Shown here piece by piece: positions 1 through 11,049 of a stretch of DNA of 14,846 bases. The position numbers and the translations under genes were made by a program. Each line of letters begins with the position of its first letter. Within the stretch, counting starts at the first letter, position 1. The DNA is taken from assembly GCA_001970855.1 (NCBI GenBank), contig LSSN01001615.1:1-14846 (forward strand), given 5' to 3'. A model generated the notes under the pieces. The model did no database searches and was not told where the DNA came from. It saw only the letters and a program-made list of their open reading frames with translations. This stretch comes from Smittium culicis. Taxonomy: Eukaryota; Kickxellomycota; Harpellomycetes; Harpellales; Legeriomycetaceae.

Positions 1-313
1 CTGTACTCTTACCTTCTCAGATTAACTTTTAAAAGAAAAATAATCTGATTGGTATTTGCAAACTACAGGCATATTTAATAAAATCAAGAAAAAAGATTTT
101 TTCAAATGTTTATTAAATAAAAAATCATCACAATAAATGAGTAAAACATCAAACACTTTGACATTTTTTATTATTTTTTATTTAACTAATTATCATAAAA
201 TTATTATATGGCAAAAATTCGATAAATTATGATCCAGGGTATGGAGGAGATTGAATCATAAATTCTTTCATTATGAAAACATAGCGATTTTATTGAAAGA
301 AAAAAAAAAGCAC
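1..313. other. AT-rich flank downstream of the helicase gene, no gene seen
   Basis: No convincing coding frame is visible. The stretch is rich in A and T runs. A 7-bp inverted pair (CAGATTA at 18-24, TAATCTG at 41-47) could form a weak hairpin. At the extreme left the minus strand reads AGAAG followed by GTAAGAG, which could be a splice donor of a gene beyond the window, but nothing supports this further. Confidence 0.5.
289..294 (-). promoter_or_regulatory. Possible poly(A) signal AATAAA of the CHL1-like gene
   Basis: On the minus strand AATAAA occurs about 20 nt after the stop codon of the helicase gene. This is a plausible place for a cleavage/polyadenylation signal and supports ending the gene at 314. 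Such hexamers also arise by chance in AT-rich DNA. Confidence 0.4.
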
Positions 314-3300
314 TTACGAGGCAAGGAAGTTATTGAAAAATCCTGTTAGCTTTGAAATTGCTTCATTAAGTGACACGCCCAAAAGCTTGGTGTCTGCTAT
401 CTCGTTTGAAGGTTTATTATGTAGAATTTTGTAATTGGCCATACTACTATTGGAACTGGCAGTATCGCTTTCCCTATTGTCTAAAGATCCAAGAACCCAC
501 TGTGGAATTTTACTCACTATTTTCGGAGATGAATATCTAGTATCCATTAATATAATGATTGCATAATCATTGATGTGTCGAATAGCTCTTCCTATTTATA
601 AAATAATATTTTTCAGCTTATAAGTGATTTTTGGGCTAACATTAAGATAAAAAACTTTTCTATTTTTTTTTTATACATTAGAAATAGTGTATACCTATTG
701 ATTGGTTTACTGCTCTCATACAAATATTTTCATAATATTCTTGACCAAACTCGTTCATTTTAAACTCTATTTCTTTAGAGCTCAAACTCCCATCTTTAGA
801 GATTAAGGAACGGTTTCCGGGTATTACTCGCTGAGTTTTTTTGATAGCCATTTTTTCTTGGTAGTAGCATATTTTTTCTTTGAGCTCCAGAGATCTTAGG
901 CTTGGGTAAGGTATCCCTACCATAACAACAGCTCTAAAATTCACATTATATTTTAAAATTTAGTAATCAAGTTCAATAAATTTTAAATATTAATTTGATC
1001 ATCAACGTAAAGATATACTGACCTTGCCATGTTGTCGGTGAAATCTATACCTTCACTCATGTTTCCAGAAACAACTGCAAACAAAACTGCACCACCAAGA
1101 TTTTCAATGTTGCTTTTATAGCTATTAAATACCTCTGCAGCTGTGCTTTCGGGCTTATTGGCATAACTAGAAGAGGAGTGGCTATTGAAGCGCGGGTAAT
1201 GGGTCAAAGATGAATCTTTAGTAGCACTAGAATCATTCCGTGATTTATTATTTTTAGCTGTTAAAGAACCTTTTGGCTCGCAAAATACTTTCTTAAATGA
1301 TTCGATTTGGTCTATAATTTTTTCAGATTTCCATTGATTAAATGCTTTGTATAAAAAGTGGTATGAAGGAAAAAACACAATAACACCTCCAGGCGTTTTT
1401 TGAACAATCAGCGACAGTGATAGTCCAGCCTCTCTAATCTATAAATTTTAATAATTTAACAAATTTTTATATAAAGTGGCAATAATTGGTGCGCCAAGCC
1501 GATGAAGCTCGGTCGATAATGATAAAACAGAATGTTAAAAGTTTGGTAATAAAGTGCTAGTAAAAAATTTCTTACAATATTAGTATTATTTTGCCCAGAA
1601 AAGTTTAAATTTAGCTCTATGTTTCGAGGTCCACTTTTCAAAACAAGGGCAGATATATTATTTTTGCTAATAACATGAGAGCATTCAAATACATGCAGGC
1701 TTTTTTCAAGGTTATTTTTGGCAGAAAGCATAGAGTTTTTATCTGCTTCGATACTTGATACCTTTTCATCCTTTTTATCTTCTAATTCAAGATCATGATT
1801 ATTAAAATTTTTAGCTTCAGGGTCTAGTCCCAATTGATAGACTGTATCATTTATTGGGTTCATGGTCCCGCCTGCTAAAATAACTGTTCTAGGAAGTCGT
1901 AATATGTCGCTGAATGGATCAGATGGGTCCATAAGAACATATTTTAATTCACCAGTAAACTTAATTTTTGGGGTGTTGGAGGAGAAAGAATTTTCAGTCT
2001 GGCCCAACTCTTCTTTTTCCTCTAAAGAAAAGAATATTTTACTATTTTCAGAGTTAGGGCTACCAAGAGAAAAAATAAAAGATTCTACGCTTGCCAGTGC
2101 AGACGCTGCAGAAATGGTATTGTAAGAATCATCAATATTAAGAGTTGTGGATTCATTTTTTTTTAAATCTACACCAACGTAAGAATTTACTTTTGATTCA
2201 TTCTTAATATTTGACTGCCTTGGCTTTTTATTTGAACCGATATAATCACTTTTACTAAGCTTTTTTAAGTTATCTCTGTTTACTCTATCCACAAACATAT
2301 TCAGCTTGTGTGAAAGCTGCGAAACTCTTAAAAACTTTACCAGTTTAAAAATGTTTATGTTGCCAATATTTAAGTTGTTTAAAAAATCATTTGGAGAAAA
2401 GCTGGAAAATAAGCTATCTCTAGCTCCAGGGCTTGCCTTGTTGTCAAACTGATCTTTTTCGCTCGATTTAGTTTTGCCAATCTGCTTGGACTTGAGTTCA
2501 AAGAATCTATTTATAGACTTTAATAATTTGATGAGCTGTCTAATGTATATGACATTCTGACCATTAAGGCGGCTCCAGTACTTATCAAAATATTTTTTAA
2601 CTAGATCCAAGGCCAAGATGCTAGTATTCCAAGACAGTGAAGAACCATGTGTGTTACAGATGGAGTCAATTAGATTATGAGCTTCGTCAATAATAATAAT
2701 TGAATTTTCCAAATCCAATCCTAAAGATTCGCGGGATCCTCTGACTAGAAGTAAATTATATGGAATAAAAACTATATCAGCACCCATCAATGATTGACGT
2801 GCACCATAATAAGAGCATGTATTTAGTTTATTTCCCGCCAGCACTAGCTCCTCGATATCTAATACATCAGACCTGGACTTTTTTACAAAGTCTAGAGTTG
2901 GTGTGAATGCACCTCCATTCAGAAAACTGCACTTTTTTGCCTTGCTGACATTAGATTTCTGGAGCTCTACGCATTTCTCGTTTAATTGATTGGCAGAAGA
3001 ACAGCTATTTTTTAAATCTTGGTTATTGCACAATTGCATTCTAGAGCCTATCGTTATTGATCGTATTTTATCTTGAGTCCAAAACTTTGTTTTTTTTAAT
3101 TCTTTGAGAGACTGTTTTAGCTGAGAATGGGTACGAGAGGCGTAAATTACCTTTAAATTTATTATTCAAGAGTAAAGATCAATTTCTAAGAATTGTATAG
3201 GACTAATAATAAGACTATGTACTAACCTTTCGATACTGTGGTTCAGGAGGAACCTGGTAACCTTTTTTGAATAGTGCAGCTTGATCTAATTCGTCATCAT

Positions 3301-4188
3301 CGCTTCCATAATAAAGATTCCCTTTGCTAAAACTATCATGTAAATATTGCTTCTTTAATATATAGTAATGATTACGAAAGCATGTATATATTCTTACCAT
3401 TCAAGCCATCTTTGAAGTTCAGTATCAGCCGTATTTTTAGGAGATTCATCTTCGCTTTGATAATCATTTAATAAAACTTCAGAATCTTCCTTTTCGTCCA
3501 AAACGTTATCATCAGTATCAGCGTTTCGTTTCTATAATTAAAATTATAAAATAAAATATATAAATTTTGGGGAAATTTAATATTATTTACAATAAAATTC
3601 AGTTAAAGTAGCGGAGGGTAAAGGTACCTTCGAATTCATGAAAAGTTTGCGTTTATCTTGTAAGTTTAACTTTTTTTCGGAATCCCTTATAGCCTTTTCC
3701 CATTTATCGTACTTTGCTTGAATTTCTTGGATTTCGTCTTGCCTTTGTTTTAGTCTTTTGGCTCTTTTTTGCTCCAATATCCATTTAGGTTCATTTCCTA
3801 AAAAAGTTTTATTTAAGCGATCTTGTGATATCGGAAAACTTAGACGCACAGAATGAAGTTTTTATGATTACCTTTGGGATCGAACTTGGAATAGTTAAAT
3901 CTGTCCTTGTCCATCTTTAACCATGTCAGTGCTCCGCATAGCAGACTTAGAGTTTTACCCTATTTCAAATTTATATGCATGCTTAAAAAAATAAAAGGCT
4001 AAAAATAACAAAAGATTATTTACGGTTCCAGTAGGGCTTTGGAATATCCCGAAATCGCCTCGTTCGCAAGCTTCGAATATGTTTTTCATGAAATCCAATT
4101 GGATACTGTATGGTTCAAATGGAAAGTTAAATTCGATTCCAGTAGTTGGTGAAAGTAAAACACCATCTTCCTCTACATACTCTTTCAT
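314..4188 (-). CDS. CHL1: CHL1/DDX11-family iron-sulfur DNA helicase, 9 exons, 1054 aa
   Basis: Exons: 4024-4188, 3872-3959, 3628-3797, 3398-3531, 3227-3326, 1576-3150, 1023-1438, 695-933, 314-591; phases agree throughout. The product is an XPD-like superfamily 2 5'-3' DNA helicase; the family acts in the nucleus in sister-chromatid cohesion and fork repair. Walker A SPTGTGKT is at residues 51-58, split by intron 1. Motif Ia YASRTHSQL is near 222-230. Candidate Fe-S cysteines are C260, C279, C293 and C331. DEAH is at 374-377, AGGTMNP from 645, SEGIDF at 872-877 and QSIGRAIR at 960-967. Cys spacing and YASRTHSQL favour CHL1 over RAD3 or FANCJ. Ser/Asn/Lys-rich inserts (about 440-600, 660-700, 800-845) make it somewhat longer than human DDX11. 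The start is the first Met after an in-frame upstream TGA. The final TAA lies inside a perfect GTAAGT, so an alternative spliced tail is possible. The donor of intron 3 (GTACCT) is the least certain junction; it was chosen because the other nearby donor creates a stop. Confidence 0.93.
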
Positions 4189-5753
4189 ATCGAAATCGAG
4201 ATCGATGGACGCGCTTAAAGTTCAAACACTTTCTTTATTATTCGTAAACAACGTTTAAAGCTTAGTAATAAAAATAAAAAGATAACAAAGATGGAGATTA
4301 ATTTATTTAAACTTAAAAACCCAAATAAAATTGGTAGAAATTAATTGGAATTAAATTATTATTTGAGGTATGGATTTAAAATTACATTAGCTAACTCTTT
4401 ATTTGGCTAAATTATTCGCAAATTTCACATTCTTCTTTACTGGTAAATTTAATAGTACGCATTAAGAGCCTAAAGCTTCTCGTTTCTTTATAACTCTAGC
4501 TCAAATTATATATATATTTATACAAATTATGCCAAAGTAGATATGTTTTTATTTCTTATAGCAATTTTTGGTTAAAAATAAAATCTCGAGTTCCAATGTT
4601 AACATTATTGAACTATGGCTTCCATTTATGCTTTTTTGGCCAAATTTATATCCGATTAAGCTAGTTTGCTACTATACATTTCTATAAAATATAACTAAAT
4701 CGATTCATACTAGATGTGATTTCAAAAATTCGTTTTTAAGGTGACTTTATCAAGTTTATAATATTTTAATTGCCACAATGATTTTTTTAATTCAGCTATT
4801 CAATTAATATTTACAAAGGTCGCTATCCTTTATGTGGATATATAAAATGGATGAGTTGAAGTATGGCAGCAACCAAATTTAATTTATAACTTAAACGGTC
4901 AACATGTATTTTTTTATTTATTTGAAAAGTTACAGCACGCCGCTTGGTATTGGTCAGTATTGTTTATTAGAATAAAATTTACTTTTATCGCGATCCAAGC
5001 TTAGGCTTATTTTTTGGGTTAAAGCTATTCAGCTATACATCGGTTGCAAATGATACTTTTTACATGATATATGGGTGGGGGGAGTGAAGTCGATATTTAT
5101 TGATTTTTCTCTGAAAGTAACTCACATTACATATTCTATTTCTTACAATTTGTGCATCTAATCCACCATTATACTGGTCAAAGAATTTATGATACGAGGA
5201 ACTTTAAATACTAATTTTGAATGGCCAAGTTTTTTAAATACATTAATCTCTTGGGAAAGCTTATAGAATAGTAAAATATATATTTACTTCATTCTCTACT
5301 AAAATAAACAAAGATCTAATATTAATTCTAGTTGTAAATTGAAATGTTATTTTTATGGCTCTATACTCTACAATACTTTTCGAATCGATATTTTTGAGTG
5401 AATTTTGTTTGGATCAGATTTGACATTGGCTTGGGCGAATGGAGTAGAGCGAAAAATAAAAATATAATTAGCCAACCATTTTTTATAAACGGCCAAGATC
5501 AATGACCAGTAACATTCTCCATATCCTATTTATATTCGCGTTTTATTTTATACTTTTATTGGTAATCACCATAATTAATTTTAGCTTAGAAACAATACGC
5601 GTTATGTGAACTAATAGCACAACCCCATAATTAATTAGACACACTATTTTTATCTATTTTTTTATTTTAACTATACTCTCTAATTTAAATCATTATACAA
5701 ATATCCTACATCTCATAGCACACTTTTTTTTTTCTCCTACCAAGTAAATAAAC
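4189..5753. other. Divergent intergenic region between CHL1-like gene and ARP9
   Basis: These 1,565 bp separate two divergently transcribed genes and must hold both promoters. I see no long open frame, no tRNA or snRNA signature, and no clear repeat. The sequence is AT-rich with many short T and A runs. It is much longer than the 284-bp spacer between the next gene pair, so an unrecognised non-coding RNA or an old transposon remnant cannot be excluded. Confidence 0.6.
5721..5753 (+). promoter_or_regulatory. Pyrimidine-rich leader and start context of ARP9
   Basis: A run of ten T residues (5724-5733) followed by CTCCTACC lies just before the ARP9 start. The start context is AAACATGG, with A at -3 and G at +4, which is a favourable eukaryotic context. 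Pyrimidine tracts next to fungal transcription starts are common. Its role here is inferred. Confidence 0.35.
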
Positions 5754-8251
5754 ATGGCCTATAGCTTTAAGGACGAGAATGTTTTAATAATCGAATTCGA
5801 AGAATACGAATCTCTCGCGACTCTAGGAACTGTTGAAATCAATCAAAAACCAACACTAGTATGTTCGATTCTTTCTTTTTTTCAACATATCAATTTACCC
5901 CTCAGCAAGTCTTAATTTAAAATTTTATTTTTTTTTATAGAGAATTAAAAGTAGAATAGGAATCCTTAAATCAACACAAACAGAGTTATCGGCTGATGAA
6001 GGGGAAAAAAATGTATATATACTTTTTTATACACTTTTTTATTTAATATAATTTTTTTATCGACTCCAAATTGTTAAATATATACATTGTAGCTTGATTC
6101 CGGCTCTATGACCGCCGATAAACAGGATTCTGAAAAAATTAATGAGCCAGTTGATAATATTCCTCTTACTGGTACTTGATTTTACTATTGCTAACTCCTA
6201 ACCTTATCCCACCCAACTATTTTTTATTTAACAATTTAAGTGGTACATTATTACATTTTTAGAAAATAATTTAAACGTGAATAATGACGTTGATTCCGAT
6301 AAATTAAATGAAAAAATGGACATTGAGCCAAGTGATGATAAAAGTATAGAACCTCAAAATATAGATACCGAGATTGTTTCTATAGAGACAAATTCTGATA
6401 ATAATTCATCTATAAATGATATCCAAGAAAAAAACGAGCTTCCTGAAAATATACTCAAATCCCAAGTTGCTAACGATTCCAAGATTTCAGATAATTCTGT
6501 TGTAACTGATAAAGGTATTTATCTTTTTTGCTTTTTTTTTGCTAGCATTCTGTTAATTAATTATTTTAATTAATTATTAGTATCTCAAAAAATCGAAAAT
6601 ACCGAAAAAAATTCCGAAATTTTTGAAAATAGATCTAAGCCTGAGGAAATTTACGCTTTTGGAGATGCATTAAATAAATTACCTGCTGAATCTATTAGTT
6701 CAATTGCTGATATATTTTCTGGCGATTTAATTAACGACTGGTCTCATTTTAAAGAATTTTGGTACTTGGATATTGCTTTTATTTGAATTTTTGAAATTTT
6801 TTAACCATCCACTTTAACGAAATTGTTTTGACTTTTTAGTAAACATATAATCACAAAAGAACTAAAAATTTCGATATCCAAAAACGAATCTCCAACTTTA
6901 TTATCAGTTCCGCACTCATGGACAAAATACCAAAAAGAAAACATCACCAAAATGTTATTCGAGGAATTTAATGTTCCAGCCATGATGATAATTGAAAGAC
7001 CAGTAGCTGCAATCTTTGGAAACGGCCTTACTACTGGCTTAGTTATTGACGTGTCTTTCAACTCCACCAGTAAATTCTGTTTTTTATTTATAATTTTTTA
7101 CTAAATTAAAGCCTCTTCTAACTTCTCCCTTTGATTTAAAATGAACTGTAAAATATAAAATCCCTAAATTTTGCTTAATACTTTTTTTTTTACCACGCAT
7201 AGCAATATCATCGATTATTGATTCACAATTGCAGCTTAGCTCAGTTAAAACTGTTCCTATAGGTGGTCGTGATATATTAGAATATCTAAAGTATCTAGTA
7301 TTACAAAACCGGGAAAAATATACTTTTTTAAACTCAGATGACGAAATAAACGACTTTTGCCTATTCGCCCTCGAATCGGGACATTGCGGGTTTACAATGA
7401 AAGAAATTGATCTGTTATCAGAAGAACCTTCAGACAAACAATCTACTATAGAGTATAAAGGAGCAAAGGTAATTATTCCAAAATAATTGTTAAATTTTTA
7501 GTTTATATTACCATAATTCTGTTTTTTTTTTTACTAGTAAGCCTAAATACTTTTTTTTTTTTTACTTTTTAAGCATTCTGTTGGCAATGAACTTTCTAAT
7601 TGCTGTGATGTATTTTTTGATCATAAACTGATAAAAAAAAATTCGTCTATCAGAATTTTAGATAGTATTTACTCATGTGTTCAAGAGTGCGACTTTGAAA
7701 AACGCGCTAGTCTCTGGGAAAGCATCCATTTGGTTGGGCGTTTTTCGAACCTTAAAAGTGAGATATATACTACTTTTTAATTAAATCAGCGTATTATTTT
7801 CTTTGTTCTTGTTGATTCCCTTTAAAAAAAAGTACGCTTAACTGATAACTTTTTTATTAATATTATTCGTTAGATTTCATACCAAAAATGCAAAGTATTA
7901 TAAAGAACTCATTGTTAGTTCAAAGCGAACATTTTTCAGAATTTCAAACTCGCGAGTGTAAATTTTACCAAGTTCCTGACTATTTGTACGGATGGAGGAG
8001 AACAAGTAACATGACATCCTTTTTGGGCGCAATCATCGTCTCAAAGGTAAATAGATTTTTATATAAAGCGTTTCTTTCTTCAATATTTTTATAATATTAT
8101 TACCATTTTATTTTAATATGTAACTGGAAAATTAACAATCATTTTTACTTTTTTAATTTAGGTTGCTCTCGGCGATCCGAAATACCATACCTCTAAAGTT
8201 GATTACAACGAACTAGGACCAGCTTCAATTCACTCAAAACAGCTCAACTGA
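5754..8251 (+). CDS. ARP9: Actin-related protein 9 (SWI/SNF and RSC remodeller subunit), 10 exons, 543 aa
   Basis: Exons: 5754-5858, 5941-6012, 6093-6171, 6263-6514, 6581-6761, 6840-7069, 7203-7468, 7574-7757, 7874-8046, 8162-8251; all phases close. Arp9 is a nuclear actin-fold subunit that, with Arp7 in yeast, binds the HSA helix of the remodeller ATPase. The N-terminus FKDENVLII, then TLGTVE and RIKSRIGI, follows the fungal Arp9 pattern rather than actin. Actin-fold landmarks follow: FNVPAM near 273-278, GLTTGLVID at 292-300, PIGGRD at 325-330, IHLVGRFSNLK at 446-456, TSFLGA near 505-510 and DYNELGPASIH at 528-538. The first phosphate loop is missing and the second (VIDV) lacks the GDG, as expected for an Arp unlikely to hydrolyse ATP. 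Residues about 60-185 form an acidic Ser/Asn/Glu-rich insert spread over exons 3 to 5. ARP7 or another nuclear Arp is the alternative, but the N-terminus argues for ARP9. Confidence 0.9.
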
Positions 8252-8535
8252 TTATGAAAAAAATATGACAAATTTATTTTTTTACCCTTTTATTCATTAT
8301 TTCAAACCATCAACTACGTTTAATTCAAGTTTACTTTATTTTTGTACCTATTTTTAAACTACATTATGCAAATAAAAGCTCACAAAAAATTGTTTTTAAA
8401 AATATACCTATAACAATCATTCATTTGTAAATTTGAGTACAAGTTAATATTATTACATTGGGTAAATAGAATACTTAGGAAAATATGGTTAATATTAAAA
8501 ATTATCCTATAAAATTGAGTGCAAAAACTCGGAAT
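8252..8535. other. Convergent 3' spacer between ARP9 and DAHP synthase
   Basis: The two genes end toward each other across 284 bp. A plus-strand AATAAA at 8371-8376, 120 bp past the ARP9 stop, is a possible poly(A) signal. No gene is seen, and both 3' UTRs must share this stretch. Confidence 0.5.
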
Positions 8536-10183
8536 TTATTCTCCTTTCTGGAAATACTTTGAAATCATGAATGCGATATCTAAACTTTGTAAATAGTTAA
8601 GACGAGGGTCACAGAAAGATTTGTACTTTGTGGGCAAAGTGTGATGTTCCAAATGTTCAGATCCACCAATACATTCGGTAACGTAGTCTCCTGTTAACTC
8701 TAAGTGAACTCCATTAAGCTTGGAATTACATTCATTGTGAGTAATAATATTCTTTTTTATTTCTGTTGTGATATCATCTAGATTTCTTGTCTTTAATCCG
8801 CTTGGTGAGGTAACGGTACTATAAATTGGAAAAGTATATCAAGTTAATATAAAATCTCGGTTTGGGTTAAAAAAAACTCCATTAGTTAATCTAAAAAGTG
8901 GCGAATTTTGACTTACTTTCCGTGGCAGGGATCGCAGCACCATACAACTTTGTGTCTAGTTCCCTGTACAGCTCGAATGTGTGCAGGCAAATTCTTGTCA
9001 ACGTTTTTAGCACCATATCTGGTAATCAATGTAACTCTGCCATCCTCAAAGTTTGAATCAAGAATATCTAGTATACGAACTAACTCGTCAGGCTTCATTG
9101 TTGGACCAACTTTAACACCAATAGGATTTCTAATGTTTCTGAAATATTCAACATGAGCACCATCAATCTGTCTTGTTCTGTCTCCTATCCACAAAAAGTG
9201 TGCGGAAGTGTTATAGTAATATTCATTAACATTTCTAGAGTTAGATTTTTTGGCTAAATCTGCTACGGAACTAAAGGATAAATTATTCTTAATTAGGCTA
9301 TCAGAATTTGTTTTATTTACAGAAATGGGGCTAATTTTTCTAGTGAGAGCTTCTTCATATTCTAACACTAATCCTTCATGGGCAGTGAAAAAGTCAATCG
9401 AGTTAACTGTTTGAGCCAAAGGATTATTCCCTATAGTTTTCATAAAATCAAAAGAGTCTGCCAAGCTTTTGATTATATTTGTGTATTCTTGTCTAACATC
9501 TTCATTTTTGACCCATTCAAGGTTCCAGTTATGAGGGAAGTTTAAATCTGCGAAGTTATTTCCAAGTAAACTTCTAATATAGTTCATTGTTGTAGCTGAA
9601 TGGAAATAGGCTTCTACAAGTCTTTTGGGATCTGGTTTTCTATCATTTACATCCATACCATTTAAGATTTCGCCTCTAAAGGTTAAAACTGTGTTTCCAT
9701 CAACAACTTCAGTACTGCTTGATCTAGGCTTGGCGTATTGGCCTGCCATTCTTGCGATACGAATAACTGGAATGCGCATTCCCCATATCATAACCAAGCT
9801 CATCTGCAGTAAAATTTTAATTTTGTCCATTATTTCGTTAGAATTACAAGACTCGAACGTTTCAGCGCAATCGCCACCCATTAAAAGAAACATTTCACCC
9901 TGAGATGCTTTAGCTAGCTGTTTTCTCAGGTTTTCAATCTAAAAGAATAGAAAAAATACGATGATTTACTATACATAAAACATGGGCTAAAACATATTAT
10001 AACAGACGATGAAAAACAATAACGGACCTCTTCAGCTGGGACTAATGGTGGTAACGATTTGAGCTTTGCAATCTGTACATTAAGTTCCTTGGAATCAGTG
10101 TACTCGACATTATGCTTTATTTCTCTATCTCTCCAGCTATCTGGGCTCCAAGAATTGTCTCCAACGCTTCCAGTGATTGTCAT
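8536..10183 (-). CDS. Class II 3-deoxy-D-arabino-heptulosonate-7-phosphate (DAHP) synthase, 3 exons, 486 aa
   Basis: Exons 10028-10183, 8917-9938, 8536-8818. The enzyme condenses phosphoenolpyruvate with erythrose 4-phosphate, the first step of the shikimate pathway. Family signatures: WSPDSWR at 12-18, GGDCAETF from 73, MAGQYAKPRSS near 116-126, TSAHFLWIGDRTRQIDGAH near 296-314, NPIGVKVGPTM near 323-333, CDPCHGNT at 387-394, VHLELTGD near 430-437, VTECIGGS and CDPRLN from 462. The four predicted metal ligands C76, H391, E433 and D463 are present; the last three keep the same 42- and 30-residue gaps as the M. tuberculosis enzyme (C87, H369, E411, D441). There is no transit peptide, so a cytosolic location is likely. 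Oddities: a Ser/Asn-rich insert at about 253-292, Met72 where Gln is usual before GGDCAE, and Cys390 where Met is usual before the metal-binding His. The intron 1 donor is the unusual GTCCGT, but frame and family alignment require it. Confidence 0.95.
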
Positions 10184-11049
10184 AGTAGGTTTTTTTAAAA
10201 TTTCTATTTAGACTTATAGTTATTTTGTGTGTTTGAATATATTTTTATATGTGATTTAAAAAAAGAGTTGAAGCTTGAATAAGCTACTAATCGTGTAGAA
10301 TGGGATGGTATTTATCAGAAACTAAGTCCTGAGTCTATAACAACAAACTTTTCTCTCCTTATTTTATGACACGCTACACAACATTTACTTGAATTTTTCT
10401 TGCATTAATGACTGATTTGGAATATTTCAAAAATGGCTCATAAATAAACTGCTCATTTAATTTGTCTGACAGACTCGTTTATGCAAATCTTATTGTCTCG
10501 GCTGTTACTAAACCAATAACATCAGATATTATCCTCTTGAATGTTAAAAGCTTCTTAGATTCATTTATCCTTTTCGCATCCAACACACTTTAAAAAAATC
10601 AATTTAATGATTCGTTTATTATTTAAAAGCTAGTTTATTATTTGCTGTTTTAACACTCTTAACCAATATTTCTTATGACCTTGGAATTTAAGAGTATTAA
10701 TTGAACACAGTTGGCTATACTTTGTAGATCATAAATAGTCTACCATCTGTGAAAGGCTTAACTGTAATCTCTTTTCTAGATCAAAACAGTGTTTGATTGG
10801 GTGAAATATATGCAAGCATAATTATTTATTCACTCAAAATCACAAATGCTACACATTTTACCTCTTTTAATATTTCATATTTTGTATTTAAACCACATAT
10901 AATAAACTAATATTAAAAGAAAGTATTTAGTCGTAGCTTTTATAAGGTTCACGAACAACCACCATATATCACATAATAATCATAACTTTAGCATACTATC
11001 AATTCAAAAATATTATTGTAATGCAGCTTATTTTTGAATTTATTTTACA
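10184..11049. other. Upstream region of the DAHP synthase gene, no gene seen
   Basis: About 865 bp lie between the DAHP synthase start and the decayed transposon module. There is no supported coding frame, RNA gene or clear repeat. The region must contain the promoter of the minus-strand gene. A near-match to a Gcn4-type site (TGAGTCT, 10330-10336) is present but too weak to annotate. Confidence 0.5.

Noticed and set aside
18..47. CAGATTA/TAATCTG hairpin at the left edge
   Set aside because: A 7-bp AT-rich stem with a 16-nt loop and no T-run or other context is not enough for a functional call.
1862..2125. Plus-strand open frame of 87 codons
   Set aside because: It lies antisense within exon 6 of the CHL1-like helicase, whose motifs fix the real strand and frame.
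3583..3627. Extension of helicase exon 3 to the donor at GTAAAT near 3586
   Set aside because: Joining that donor to the only good acceptor creates a TAA at the junction; the upstream GTACCT donor keeps the frame.
4189..5753. Search by eye for tRNA, 5S rRNA, U2 or U6 genes in the divergent spacer
   Set aside because: No A/B box pair, cloverleaf or conserved snRNA core could be found.
6801..7437. Two minus-strand open frames of 88 and 117 codons
   Set aside because: They run antisense to ARP9 exons 6 and 7 and their introns; the plus-strand exons carry actin-fold motifs and join in phase.
9271..9320. GTAAAT...TTTAG stretch of 50 nt that looks like an intron inside DAHP synthase
   Set aside because: Removing 50 nt shifts the frame into a stop a few codons later, while keeping it leaves the conserved downstream sequence in frame.
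8908..9903. Plus-strand open frames of 82 and 92 codons
   Set aside because: They are antisense to the DAHP synthase exon 2, which contains the conserved class II signatures.
10330..10336. TGAGTCT upstream of DAHP synthase as a Gcn4/Cpc1-type site
   Set aside because: It has one mismatch to TGAGTCA, is a single copy, and is likely by chance in this much sequence.
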